Shown here piece by piece: positions 47,560 through 59,205 of a stretch of 64,000 nt of DNA; within the stretch, counting starts at the first letter, position 1; the number at the start of each line of letters is the position of its first letter. The notes under the pieces were generated by a model, which was not told where the DNA came from, searched no databases, and was given only the letters and a program-made list of their open reading frames with translations. Made by a program: the position numbers and the translations under genes. Source of the DNA: Atherix ibis (taxonomy: Eukaryota > Arthropoda > Insecta > Diptera > Athericidae); assembly GCA_958298945.1 (NCBI GenBank), contig OY282610.1:33735667-33799666 (forward strand), written 5' to 3'.

Positions 47560-48410
47560 AATAATTTTGTATTATTGAAAATGAAATTGGAGAGGGAAAA
47601 AATCCATTATTGGCAGAGGCATTATTTCCACTCTTCGTAGCAGTGATGAAAGAATTTTCGTCGGTTACACTGCTTTGAACGTTATCGGCAGTATTAAGAT
47701 GACGTTCTTTGAAGTGTTTTTTTTATTTTTGCAGACGGAAAAAAAATCACACGGAACCCAGGAATCCTTTTTCCCTATAAAAACCCTTCTATGGAGTTGG
47801 CCGTGTGATAAGGGACGTTGTCATGGTGGAGCCAACAAGAATCTGTAATATCGGTCTTTTAAGGACTCATTTATCAGGTTCAATGTTAATCTGGACCTGA
47901 TAAATAAGTCCTTGAAAGGCCTACATACGCACCGGTTGTCGATGTTAAAGGCTTTCCTGAACAAGGTCTATCTTCAAAAGCTTCTCAGCCCTGTAAAAAA
48001 TTTTAGGTCGCCGCAAAATTTGTGCTATTTATAAGCTTTCACTCATTCCAAATACTCACCAGTTGTCGATGTTGTACAGGCCTTCATGAACAAGTTTCAT
48101 CTTCCACTGCAAACAATTTTTTAAGCCACAAAAAGACTTATGCTCTTCATAAGAAATGTTCCCCATTAGCTCATTAAAAATTTTCATAACTCGAATTTGC
48201 AGATTCACCAACCTTGACATAAAATTACATACTCTATGGTGTCAGGACTAAATCTCAATTTTACTTATTGATGTATCGATCCAGCGAGAACTGGGCACTA
48301 TCGCTGAAGACAGATCGCCAGGCGTCAGCAATGATTACAAATCAGCTCATTTGGCGACAGCTAATGGGGACCCCCAGCAGAATTCGAACTAAATAGCGCT
48401 TTGTACAAAT
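47560..48410 (-). pseudogene. Mariner-superfamily transposase remnant with imperfect foldback
   Basis: The minus strand reads LHHDNVPYHTANSI near 47815, the second catalytic motif of a mariner-like transposase (compare LHHDNAPxHT), followed by a RVIFFPSAKIKKTL region near 47730 equivalent to PCDFFLFPKLK. The rest is scrambled. Segments at 47930-47990 and 48050-48110 are diverged duplicates of each other (CACCGGTTGTCGATGTTAAA and CACCAGTTGTCGATGTTGTA). Confidence 0.6.
47853..47921. repeat. 27-bp imperfect foldback, 15-bp spacer
   Basis: Arms 47853-47879 and 47895-47921 are reverse complements with three mismatches. It lies within the mariner-like remnant. Confidence 0.9.
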
Positions 48411-48774
48411 TTCCTGCTACACCTCGTATGTGTTTATTTTAGGGGAAAAAGAAATTCATTATTTTGCCGCTAGATGGCTGTAGTGACATATATCTCGTAA
48501 AGTATTGATCAAACAATTTCAGAATTGAGCTCGATGGAAAAGTGACATTCTAGGCTCAAAAAAAATTCGTTTACAGTTTTTTGACTGTCGATTGAGTTGT
48601 GAGTTATAGGGTGTAAAGGATGGAAGATAACAAAGAGAAAATTGGGCGGATGAAATTGTGAACGGTCTTTATAGTCCCGACACTGTCGCAGACAATTATG
48701 CGCAATTTTGGTTTCGTCGATTCTATTCCGATATTTTCAATATTACAGAATATCTCGCAAAGGGAGATAGGCCC

Positions 48775-48854
48775 GTGGTCGTTCTTTAGCTCCGACTACT
48801 CACTTCGATCATGCACATAATCGAAGTGAGTAGTCGGAGCTAAAGAATGACCAC
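48775..48854. repeat. 35-bp foldback, 10-bp spacer
   Basis: Arms 48775-48809 and 48820-48854 are reverse complements with one mismatch, inside the mellifera-like mariner. Confidence 0.95.
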
Positions 48855-48956
48855 AAAACAGTTTCGAACCATCTGCATAAAGCTGGATTCAAAAATAAGC
48901 TCAATGTTTGGGAGCCACACAAATTGACGCAAAAAAACATGTTAGATCGAAAATTC

Positions 48957-49366
48957 TGGGCTCCTCAGAATCCGGATTGGTCATATTACTCCCAGTCATA
49001 ACTTCCTTTTTGTCAAAACCAAGCATCCCTTATACCAATTCTATGGCACCCATTTTACTATCATCCATATTCTATATGAATGGCACATAATCAAGAATTA
49101 CTTTACGAGGAGGATTCCTTCCATTATGGAGCTACTGGATCCAACAACTCCATTCCCTAGTTCAATATTTAAACTTCTACAACATGCTTATCTGCTCCAA
49201 AAAATATTCTAAAATTCTCAAAATACTATACTACTAACCACAGACCAGTCTCTCTCAGATAACTTCCCACATATACGATGAAGTCGCTAAGTGGCCTGAC
49301 AGTCGGGGTGCAATGAAGTGGCACCTGACCCATCTCTAAGGAAACTTATAAATAAACAAACAAACA
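48957..49366 (+). mobile_element. Probable LINE 3' end inserted in the mariner
   Basis: About 410 bp interrupts the mariner reading between MLDR and ISTCETL. It is flanked by a diverged direct repeat (AAACATGTTAGATCGAA and AAACATGATGGATCAAA) and ends in an A-rich tail with AAAC repeats. This is the structure of a 5'-truncated LINE insertion. The internal sequence has no decisive coding motif, so the clade is unknown. Confidence 0.65.
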
Positions 49367-49933
49367 TGATGGATCAAATTTCCACCTGCGAAACTTTGGC
49401 CAAACTAAACGAAATCGATCCATTTCTTAAACGCATGTCGATTGGGGATGAGAAATGGGTCACATACGACAATATTGTGCGGAAACGAAAGAAATTATCT
49501 ACTATAAGTTGCTTCCATGTGGCCAAGTACTAAATTCGGACCTCAAGTGTCAACAATTGAGCCGGAAGCACCCAAAATAGGCCAACAGGAGAGGTTTTGT
49601 GTTCCATCAGGACAACGGCACGTTATAGTGACTCGCCAGAAACTCCGGAAGCTTGGATGGACAGTTTTCATACATCCAACCTGGCACCATCCATCTTTTT
49701 TTATCATTGCAAAACTTCCCTTAGTGATAAGAAATTGGCATCAAGAGAAGATTGTGAAAATTGCTTAGTTGAGTTGTTCGCCAATAGGAACCAGGACTTC
49801 TATGATAGAATCTTTATGAAGTTACTTTTAAAATGGCAACAAATTATAACGCAAAACGGTGCACATTGACCCAAATCGGAAAATCCGAACCATGTTAAAT
49901 AAAGTCTTGAAAAATAATGTATTTTACCCAATA

Positions 49934-51186
49934 TATACTTAAGCAAGACAGTCGGATGGATCTCTTTAATTATTGCTTTCTAAGAGTTGACATTTACAAA
50001 ATTATATAAAACAGCAGGAGTAGATGAATAGCTTTGGAATCCTATCGTAAATCCCAACACGAGTGTGCAATATTTTATAATATTTCATGCCAGAATTCAC
50101 GAACTATTAAATGAGTCTAAGAATAATATCTCATTTAGTTAGGCCTACACTGTGCCAATCAAAAACACTCAAGCCAACATAACAAATGGCATTGCATAAT
50201 TTAATTGAAAGACTACCCAAAGAGTCCAACTCCACCAGAAAGTATCCCTGTGAACATTTCCTTTTGTCTGTCGTGCCCTTATTTCTATAGTGTGCGTATT
50301 TCAATTTAATATTAACAAGCACTTACTTCAATGTGTAATCTTACATTCAAACATTAATGTTACACAACCATCAATAAATCCACCTGCGGGGTGTGCAAGC
50401 CAGCTACCACCTACAGTGTACTTGTATGCACGTTCTTCAGTAAGAATTGCATTCTCAAATTACACCCGTTTTCACTTCATTATAAAATCAGCAGAATTAT
50501 AACTTTTTTTTCGTTTTCACATTAAATTGTTACTCCCTTCGCTATAATATATTCAGGTGGTAGAATACAGCTGCTATAGTATCTCCGGACGAATGAATAA
50601 ATTCATTTATACCCATTTATAGGTGCATAAATTTTATAGACATTTCTTATAAGAATTAATACTCATACATTGACTATAATGTAGTTTTGATAACAACAAA
50701 AGGATCAGACTTTCAAATGTCAATTTAATAACTATCGAACGTCAAAAGTATCTTAATTGTTTTTAATAGAAAAAAAAATGTTTAACGATTCAAATTATCT
50801 TTTCCAAAAATTTCAAAATGTATCTTTTATTTAATGGGTTTTAGATTAAATTTAATTTATTTACAACAAGTAAAAAAAACTAAAATTGTATTAACATTTA
50901 TGTACGTGCATAGATACTGGTCCATCCTTGGAGTAAAACTTATAATAAAAATGTTCCGATTTGGACGTCTCAAAATAAATTCAATTGAAAATTGCTTTAT
51001 TATTTATTAAAAAGTTTATCCCAAAATTATTTATAAATTAAAGGCTTCTAAAATATAAATGAAATTTTGCATTGCCGTCAAAATATGCATACACTGGGAG
51101 ATAAAGCGAAGACTGGGCGCAGAATATTGCTGAATGTGACGCCGTGCACAGTAATATTATATTAATATTTAACGTGACTTATCTGT
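49934..51186. other. Mixed spacer, no gene recognised
   Basis: 49960-50330 is more complex and may be LINE debris (AGVDE followed by WNPIV), but I could not extend it. 50500-51060 is AT-rich. Confidence 0.4.
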
Positions 51187-52240
51187 CGTTAAACATAAAA
51201 CCACAAGTCGCCTACGACCATAGAGATTCAGTTACGCTCAATCAACGCACCACCATTACTGGCAGTTTACAGTCAGTAATCAGTTACAAGCTGATTACTC
51301 CAACTGTTAGTGGCGAGGCCTATGTAAACCACTACTGTCATAAGCAGTGACAGCACGTAAGATAATTGCCAGTATCTCTCACCAGCGATCCGGAGACCGT
51401 ACCCGCGATATGGGTATTACCCACAGCCACTACGTTGCTTCCTAAGGCGCCTCACCATTGTCGGGCACAGTGTTTTTTAACACCATGGGGCACACCGATT
51501 CCCATAGTATAAATTTATGTTTTAAATTTCGTTTTGTACTCCGCTCATCGAGCTACGGTAAGGAATCTTGTAAATTCCTAGGCACTGCTAAGCCAGCTCA
51601 GGTAAGCGACTTTTCCAAGACCCGAAAGTACAACCGGAGTCGTCCTTGGTCCTTCACCCAGTTGTAGCCATCTTGTGTGCCATTTACACACTCATTCACA
51701 CACCATTCTTGCTCTCCTCTTAAAAAGTGCCATGGCAAACCTATTTAAAGATTCATACCGTTCTCTAATACCTACACTATCACCATTCACTACAATCACA
51801 CATGCACCTATGTCACGGAAATCCCCATACAGGCCACACTTAATGAGAATGTGTTTGGTACTCTTCACCGCCGTTCCACAAGGGCATCTTACCTCCGCAG
51901 CCAGTCCACGCCCGTACAGAAACCCATTTATACTGCCATGTCCCGTGATTAAATACCCAAGGAACATACCAAATTCAAAACCACACGCAGGCACAAAGCA
52001 CGCATCCGAAATGAACATGTGCGTCCATCTACCATTCACACTCTCATCTCATCGCCGTTGCCAAATTTCATACATTCTATTCAGGAGCAGTACACGCCGC
52101 TTGCATGTACTAAGATCCTTAACCTCTATATTCATTACCGGACAATAAGCAAGCGGGATGCCCCGCCATAGATGGTAGCGACTCTGTGCACAAGAATTTC
52201 GGATATCTCCATCATGTTTGTTAAAAGTTCTCAAAAAAGA
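51187..52240 (-). mobile_element. R1-like LINE 3' end, second copy
   Basis: The minus strand reads NGRWTHMFISDACF and CGFEFGMFLGYLITGHGSIN, then GFLYGRGLAAEVRCPCGTAV and KHILIKCGLYGDFRD, ending ALFKRRARMVCE with a stop at 51692. It thus has a complete C-terminal zinc-knuckle tail in one open frame of about 115 residues, followed by the about 500-bp 3' UTR. It matches 36285-37135 and extends further 5' (SRYHLWRGIPLAYCP near 52170). RT and EN are missing. Confidence 0.85.
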
Positions 52241-52299
52241 TTTTCTTTTTTAACCGTATTTGTTAATAAACAGAATAACCGCTTTTAGGGTACTGAAAA

Positions 52300-52690
52300 C
52301 CGTTCAACTGATACACCAAAGACCATCGCACCCTTGTATGCCGGCGGCATCATTGGGCCATATTTCTTTGAGGATGCTGGAGGCAATGCTGTAACAGATA
52401 CTGGCGACCGTTATCGAGATATGTTGGAAAACTTTCTTCTGCCCGAATTAGATCAATTAGGCCTACAGAACATGTGGTTCTCCCAAGATGGTGCCACATC
52501 ACACACAGCTCGTTGCTACGATGCAAATTTTGAGAGAAATTTTTCCTGGCCGACTAATGTCAAAAAGTGGTGATATTGACTGGCCTCCACGATCCCCTGA
52601 TTTGAACCGTCCCGATTTCTTCGTATGACGCTACTTAAAGGAAAGGTGCACACCATAACCTCAACCTGGGACATAAAACGTAACCTGTCT
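52300..52690 (+). pseudogene. Rosa-type (DD41D) transposase fragment
   Basis: The plus strand reads AGGIIGPYFFEDAGGNAVTD, GDRYRDMLENFLLPELDQLG, NMWFSQDGATSHTA with the second Asp near 52486, and after a stop and shift a WPPRSPDLNRPDFF block near 52590 with the third Asp. Well preserved in its first 230 bp. The N-terminal half is absent. Confidence 0.85.
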
Positions 52691-52869
52691 TTCGAAATCA
52701 GCAATTTTCTTAAATAATACAGCTTTATCCATTTTACGGTTTGAAAAGTATAGCCCTATTATTTTACAAATATGCAACATATACCTGCATTAATTAAGAT
52801 GAAATTTTATTTATTTAAATTTGCCATTTTATATTATTAATTAATTTTTTATCAAAGGATGCGTTAAAA

Positions 52870-53451
52870 TTGCTTTTAAAAGAAACAACACGTTAAAGTT
52901 TTAAAAATTGCCGCAATGACATTTTACGATTTAAATGGGAGAAATTTTCCGCAGTGATAAGGCTTACGAGTATAATTTTTTTGGTGCATACATCAATAAA
53001 TAAAATAATCATATGTAAAGTTCTTAAAAAAAAAAAACACAATAATTATATCTACGAAAAGTCACACAAAACATGACAAATTTTGGCTTTATTGAGCAAA
53101 AAGTTCACAGGATACGTAATTTTGAAATTTTGTGATGTTAATCGGCTAACAAGATCGTGCAATTTGACGCCGTTGAAAAATCGTATTTATTCAGATAATT
53201 GTTTCATTTTCGAGCATTTAATAACCAACATCTGTCAAGTAATAGCCAAAATACAAGATGAATAATGTGAAAAACTCTTAAAAAATTACCTCAAAAGGAT
53301 CGAGTCCTGTCAGAATTTTTATCATATTTTTTTATATTTAATACATAATGGCAACACTAAAAAAATATAATTTAATAAATATTTTATTCAAATATAGATT
53401 TTTAATGTATTTCATTTAATTTAACTTTCCAAAACATAAATTGGATAACTC
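52870..53451 (+). pseudogene. Rosa-type remnant X3 with right terminus
   Basis: Plus strand: ALLSKKFTGYVILKF near 53085, CDVNRLTRSCNLTPLK near 53135 (third Asp replaced by Lys), and HLITNICQVIAKI near 53215. The right end AACATAAATTGGATAAC near 53434-53450 is the complement of the GTTATCCAAT terminus. Confidence 0.75.
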
Positions 53452-55074
53452 TCTATTCTAGGAATTTAAGAAAAAATATCAAGAAAATCCAATTACAATA
53501 GAAAAATATTTTTTAATAAATAAGAAATAATTTTTAAAAGAAATCTTTCCTCATTTTCGACTACATAAGAAATTAAGCAGCGGAAGAAAAAATTCCAAAA
53601 ACCAAAGCACGCAAAATGGGGAAAAGAGAAAAATCCTTGATGAAATGCAAATGCATTTTCTTTCGCCTATTTATGACGGAATGCATTTCAATTGATTAAG
53701 CGCACAGCTCAATATCCGGAAGAAGAAGAATGGAAGAAAGCATCTTTACCCTAAAAATCGATATGACGAAAAATCGAACTGCAGGTCAGGCAAATGGGTG
53801 AAGGTTGTCTCGTGCTGTAAAATCGATGACGGCGAAAGGAAAAGGGCGGCACTGGCATGTGTATGTGTGTATGCATGTGCCGAATGCGTAAACATGCAAA
53901 TTAATGGCGCTCGGTGCACCCGAATCGGTGTTGTTGACATATGGCCGTTGGGGTGGTCGCGTGCATCGCAAGGGTGCGCTTGCGTGACACGTACGACATA
54001 TTAGCCAGATGGACATTGCCCAACAAGAGAATCCGGTTATCACCGAACAACATTCTAAATACGACTTCACACTGTCATGCAAAACGCTCGTATCTCAGCA
54101 TTGTCATGATAATTTTCTACGAACAAAATAATAAAACTTTATGGCTAAAAAATAAAAATATAAATTATTAGCGTTGATTTTTGAAAATTCTTATAAATTA
54201 AGAAATTCGTTTTGGCGAAACTCTTTCAAATCTTACCAAAACTCATCTTTTTATGAATCGTAAGTAATTTTTCTTTTTATATTCTTACACATATATCATT
54301 TGTTAATAATAGTACTAATAATAGAATAACAATATTATCACTTGGGTTGGGTAATTTTACCGATACACGTGATCGTGAATAAGCTATTTTATATCAGTGC
54401 ATTATGAGATATTGTCTGTGCACGAGCAAATGAACTTTCATCAACGCATGCACACATACGAGTACATTCGGATTTTCTTTAGAAATTTGAACATGCCACT
54501 GTGGCATACGTACTCGCATTTACTATAGGGAATCAACCCCTAATGTCATGTTGTCCACCATCAGCCCTAAGCAAATTTATCAAATCGATGAATTATTCAT
54601 GAAACAAATTTCAAGTTCATTGGAAATTATCACTTCGATACACGAAGGGTTCACTGCGCCATATTACCTTTTAAATTGAGTAACTTGGTGGTACCATTTT
54701 CTATAAGAACTTCAATACTTCATTCAAAAAAAGAACACTCATAATTTTGATTAGTACATTTAACAATTCACCCGTTTATTTTGTTTGGGGTTTTTTTTTA
54801 TCGTTCGTGAAGATTTATTTGTGTTTGTTATCTGAGAAAGCTTGTATTTTTAACTCTGTATAAATAATTTCGTATAATCGCCATTTTTCATAACGGTTTC
54901 GTCGTATGCCACTTTCAAAAGAAATAGTTTAGCAAAAAAAAGTTCCGATTTTTTGTTTTTTTTGTTTTTTTGAAGAAATATTTCTTAAAAAAATTGATGA
55001 ATAAATTACATATTTTGAAAGTATTTGGTTTTTGAATAATGAACTTTCTTTTATGTTCATCATTATTTTCTATG
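53452..55074. other. Spacer with a GC-richer unique island
   Basis: Mostly AT-rich, but 53750-54010 is GC-richer and complex. It carries AAAATCGAT twice (53754-53762 and 53819-53827) and an octamer ATGCAAAT followed by TAAT at 53894-53905. Overlapping short ORFs on both strands have no motif. Possible conserved non-coding or regulatory DNA; unproven. Confidence 0.4.
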
Positions 55075-55258
55075 AAAATCATTTCTTTATTTGTACTCAT
55101 ATTTAAGAAGAAGATTTTCGAAAATCCTTTTCATAACTATCCATTTTATGGTTTAAAAAGAATACCTCTTCTATTTGACAGCTGTCAAACAAATATGACA
55201 TTTAAGATAACATTCAGTTGGTATAATGTTTGCCATTTTTTATTATTATAGACTATTA
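55075..55258 (-). repeat. Shared 3' flank of rosa-type copy R2
   Basis: Reverse complement of 43738-43955, containing GGATTTTCGAAAATC-like and GACAGCTGTC palindromes. Copy R3 shares only the inner part from GACAGCTGTC onward (60681-60770). Confidence 0.8.
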
Positions 55259-55260
55259 AA

Positions 55261-56311
55261 GGGGCGACACTTTTTAAGTGTTTGGTTTTCAAAAAAGAAC
55301 CAAAAAATTGCAAAAGTGTATGAAATTGTTATCTGAATCGATAAATCAATGCTTGCCATTTATTTTTGAAAGATTATTTTATGTAAATGTTGACAACAAC
55401 TACGTTTTAAGTGATCCATGCGAGAGGTTCAATATCTCGGCTGGTATCTTGCTACCATAATAACACGTCTTCCAAGGCCGCAAGTGCCGCTGGTGTATTG
55501 GCAAAGACAAGTGACTTCACGTAGCCCTATCAAAATTAGTCTAGAGGAGACCAAATCACCGGTCATAAACGTGAGATAAATTGCTCACCGAACTCATTTC
55601 TCAATATATCCATTGTTTCACGTGTTGTGTGGCATGTAGTGCCGTCTTGTTGCAACCATATGTCGATCAGATGCAGTTCTTGCATTTTGGGCAAAAACAA
55701 ATTCGAAATCATCGAGCGATTTCGAATTTATCGTCCAGCATAATCTTTAACGAAATATGGACTGATGACCAAACAGTAAATTTGTCTGGGTGCAATGGCA
55801 CTCCCTGTTTTACCTGTGATTGTTCATTACATCAAATACGACAATTTTGCTTATTAATACACCGAACCAATAAGAAGTGAGCTTCGTCGCTGAACGCAAC
55901 TTTTTGGTAAAAAAACCGATTTCCCTCAAATTGTTCTAAGACCCACTCAACGAAAATTCGCCGTTTTGGAAGGTCGTTCAGCTTCAGTTCTTGCACAAGC
56001 CGTATTTAATATGCTTTTAGAACAAGATCCTTGCGTAAAATCTTCCATATAGTTGAGTAACACAATCCCAGTTGCTGTAAACGGCGACGGATGGACAAAT
56101 CGCGGTCTTCAACAACACTGGATGCTACGGCAGCAATACGCACTGTACGCACTTGTCTAAGTGCGTTTAATTTATAAACGTTTTTCGAATGTAAGTCTTT
56201 GCATGGTGAAATGGCAGTCCTAATTGAGCACTTTTTGACTTTGTCACGTGTCATACGGGATCTATCAAAAAAAAAAATATGAAAAACCAAACAGTAAAAA
56301 AATCACTCGAT
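55261..56311 (-). mobile_element. Rosa-type (DD41D) element R2, degenerate
   Basis: The ends are inverse: AAGTGTTTGGTTTT on the left and AAAACCAAACAGTAAAAAAA on the right. Minus strand: RTVRIAAVASSVVEDRDLSI then RRRLQQLGLCYSTIWKILRK at about 56170-56040, a VQELKLNDLPKRRIF-like block, and AFSDEAHFLLVRCINKQNCR with the first Asp near 55880. Closely matches R1 and shows fewer stops in its N-terminal half. Part of the middle is replaced by a 12-bp foldback at 55699-55729. Confidence 0.85.
55699..55729. repeat. 12-bp foldback, 7-bp spacer
   Basis: AAATTCGAAATC and GATTTCGAATTT surround ATCGAGC. Copies R1 and R3 instead continue into a GCGCC-containing coding segment (complement of NGARYR) at this point. 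Confidence 0.9.
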
Positions 56312-56509
56312 ATTTAAAGGTTTGCATTTCAATCAATTTACAATAAAAATATTAGTAAATTTTCGTTAACCGATTCAGGTTATGTTTTTCACCTTTCTAT
56401 TATATAAGGTGTTCCAAACAACATGCAAGATGTAATTTTGATAGAAAACACAAATTTATAATTAAAAATTGTAAACTAATTCATAACGTATACAGTATAG
56501 GGTTTTGTA

Positions 56510-57170
56510 TGGAATAGCGTATCGGGTACATGGGCGTGGGTAGTCGCGGGCTTGTTGGCACGCGTCGGTAGTCGCGGGCTTGTTGGCATAAACCTTAGAC
56601 TAGGCGGCCCCAATTCTGATTACCAAAACGGGAAATTACACGATCAGGAAATGACTCATGCAGTAATTGAATTGTTTCCCGGGCTGTACGGCATGTGGCG
56701 CCGTCTTTTTGAAATCACATATAGCGAGCACCATTAACTGTTATTGCTTGACCAGCTGCATTTTCGAAGACGGCTGGTGCAATGATGGCTCCAGCCTAAA
56801 ATCCGCACCGTACATTTTCTGAACCTCAAATGCGACAATTTTGTCGATTAACTTAGCCATCAAGATGAAAATAAGCCTCATCGGAGAGGATGATTTTGTT
56901 CAAAAGATCCGCATCCATTTGTTGTTGTTCATTCGCTGTGCGTGGTAAGTACGCTTTAGTCCTTGAGTCAATTGAAATTTGTAAGCATGAAGATGCAAAT
57001 CTTTCATGAAAATAAACTGTAGTAGGGAGCTGTTTCGTGATTTATGCGACGGGACTGAAGTTGTCGAACTTAATTGAAATCTAGACTGTTTTACATCTGT
57101 TTTGTACTCTAAGCAATCCGTCTGCACATATAAGAGTGAACAAATTTCATAACTGCCGCGACCTATGAAA
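56510..57170 (-). pseudogene. Rosa-type (DD41D) remnant R4
   Basis: Minus strand: HAYKFQLTQGLK near 56985, a FILSDEAYFHLDG-like block near 56880 (first Asp) and VNRQNCRI-like residues. AGAIIAPAVFENAAGQAITV follows near 56785, directly joined to FQKDGATCRTARETIQLL near 56690 (second Asp) and SKVYANKPATTDA near 56580. About 40 residues between the NG-RY block and the second catalytic motif are deleted, as is the DVNWPPRSCD block. Confidence 0.82.
56539..56588. repeat. Tandem duplication, period 28 bp
   Basis: GGTAGTCGCGGGCTTGTTGG occurs twice, identical over 22 bases, at the C-terminal edge of R4. Confidence 0.92.
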
Positions 57171-58287
57171 TTTTGAAAATTTTTAATTAATTACAATATA
57201 TTATTTTCATTTTTTAATTTTTATTAATAATTCTAATTTTGAGAAGGGAAAGGGGGGTACTACTTTCAAAAAATAAATTAGAAAAAATTATTTTGATAAT
57301 TCTCTTCTAGTGAGGTGAAAAACCTTTTGAAACATTTGTAAGGTTTAAGTGACCAAGATTGAACGGACCCATCGAAAATGTTGATTAAAAAATTCGTTTT
57401 TTTTCAAAATTAAACTCATTTTCTTTAAAGTTATAGTAATTATAAGTATTATTATTTTTTTTATTAATTAATATCTACACATTTATAACAATTCCATTTA
57501 TTAATAATCATTATAATTACATACCATGTTTTTCTTCATTTTTCATAGAATTATTATGAATTTTATCATTTTTAATTATTATAAATTTTTAATAATTATT
57601 ACCATAGAATGTTCTTAAGTTTCTTTTTTCTTCTCGAAAATATCCTTCTAACTTTTAAGATCTAAAATTATTTGATGATTTTTTCTCCTGTTTTTCTATT
57701 GGCTTTGAAAATTAATTAAGACGCAATTTTTTTCTTCTTTTCTTTTATTTAGTATAAATTTGTAATTTCTGCAGTTTATGTTTTCTTCTAAGATAATTGT
57801 TTGTTTTTTGTTTAAGTTTTCAACGAAAATTTCATTAAATTTTTGTAATTTTTTCTAAATTTTTTCATAAATAACATACAATATATTAATTATTATTTTT
57901 GAGACACTTTTATTGGGTATATTTTTTACAAAATTTCAATAAAAGTTAAAATTCTAAGAAAATCAATTTTTTCATGGCATTTTTAATGGAAAGTTTAATA
58001 ATTTTCTTTTTATGAAATCATAGTCAAATTGTTTCTTTCGATTTTTAATTGGTACAATTTTTTCTTTTTTTAATAGAATTTCTATTGTTCATAAATATGG
58101 TCGCTAGCGCATTACCCCAGGAATCCTCATTTTATAACTTCACGACCATGACGCTTTTTATTTTAAAAATTTCAAAATTACTAATACTGATTTTAATAAA
58201 TTCAAAAGTAAAAAAAAAAAAAAATTCGGAAGATTTTCAAATATAAAATGGTTGTTTTTTTAAAAATATTACTGATTACCTGTACTA
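57171..58287. other. AT-rich spacer, nothing recognised
   Basis: Poly-A/T-rich, no motif seen. Confidence 0.5.
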
Positions 58288-59205
58288 AAGGGTTATCCAT
58301 TTGAAATTTGGAAAGTAGAGTTATGTCATATTGACAGCTGTCAAACACATATTCGTTTCAAGGTAGTAATTGATTAGCTTTAGGTCTGCTATTTAAGATC
58401 GTCGATCTTACAATTTTTTCGATGCTAATTTTTCGAACAAAATTTTTTTCATGCTAAAAAGAAGCTCATCGTTATAAAAATAATGCTGATTTTTAGAACG
58501 ATGAGGCTCATTTCTCATTCGATAGATACGTTAATAAGTAAGAGCTCTGAAAATCTACAAGTGATAGTTAAAAGTGACTGTCATCTACAAGTGACCATTA
58601 TATCTGGAAAAAGTGATTGTCTTATATACAGTTTGGTCTGAACGTCTAATTGACACGAACTCCTTTGAAAATTAAGAAGATGAGACCGGTACCGTTAATT
58701 GTGAGCGCTATGAACGTATAAAATCAAACTTTTCTTTTAACTTAAATTTAATACTCATATTTTGTATAAGATATGATTTTAATAAAATAATATTACGAGC
58801 TACAAAAAATGACAAATTTTTACTTTATTGTTCAAAGAGTTCCCAAAAGATGTAATTTTCAGATTTGCTGATGTCAGTTAGTCTCCAAAACCATCCAATT
58901 TGATGCCGTTGGACTTTTTTTTCTAAATAAAAATTATAGTAAATTAGAATATTTTTAAACGCAACAGCATTTAAAAATTAACGACTATCGATTAATGGTC
59001 GAATTACAGTCAGAAATGTGCGAAAAACTTATCAATAATTACCTTAAAATGATCGAGTCTGACAAGCTGGTTAATAAGTAATTATTTAACTTTCATAAAT
59101 AATGGAAAGTTATAAACAAAATAATGAAATAAAATTATGGTTAATATTGAAAATTAAAGTATGCTTTATTTAACTTTAGTTTCCAAGCCACAACATGGAT
59201 AACAC
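58288..59205 (+). mobile_element. Rosa-type element X1 with both termini, decayed
   Basis: Left end GGGTTATCCATTTGAAATTT, right end the complement of GTGTTATCCATGTTGTGGCT. Plus strand: a DEAHFSFDRYVNK-like region near 58505 and a DVSxSPKPSNLMPLDFFF block near 58870, the decayed DVNWPPRSCDLTPLDFF with the third Asp kept. At about 920 bp it is shorter than a full element and has lost most N-terminal coding sequence. GACAGCTGTC occurs just inside the left end, as in R1-R3. Confidence 0.75.

Larger units (their letters stand above)
48439..49931 (+). mobile_element. Mellifera-like mariner, split by a LINE insertion
   Basis: The right end is the complement of TTGGGTAAAATACATTATTT, followed by TA at 49932-49933. 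The left end near 48439 (AGGGGAAAAAGAAATTCATT) is diverged, and the neighbouring TTGCCGCTAGATGGCTGTAG block is typical for this subfamily. Plus-strand fragments read FRRFYSDIFNI, TVSNHLHKAGFKNKLNVWEP, HKLTQKNMLDR, then after the insert QISTCETLAKLNEIDPFLKR and IGDEKWVTYDN (first Asp, near 49450), VFHQDNGT near 49605 (second), PTWHHPSFF-type near 49685, and NRNQDFYDRIFM near 49790. Dead. Confidence 0.85.

Noticed and set aside
53786..54082. 98-codon minus-strand ORF in the GC-richer island
   Set aside because: It overlaps equally long ORFs on the other strand; GC content alone lengthens chance ORFs here.
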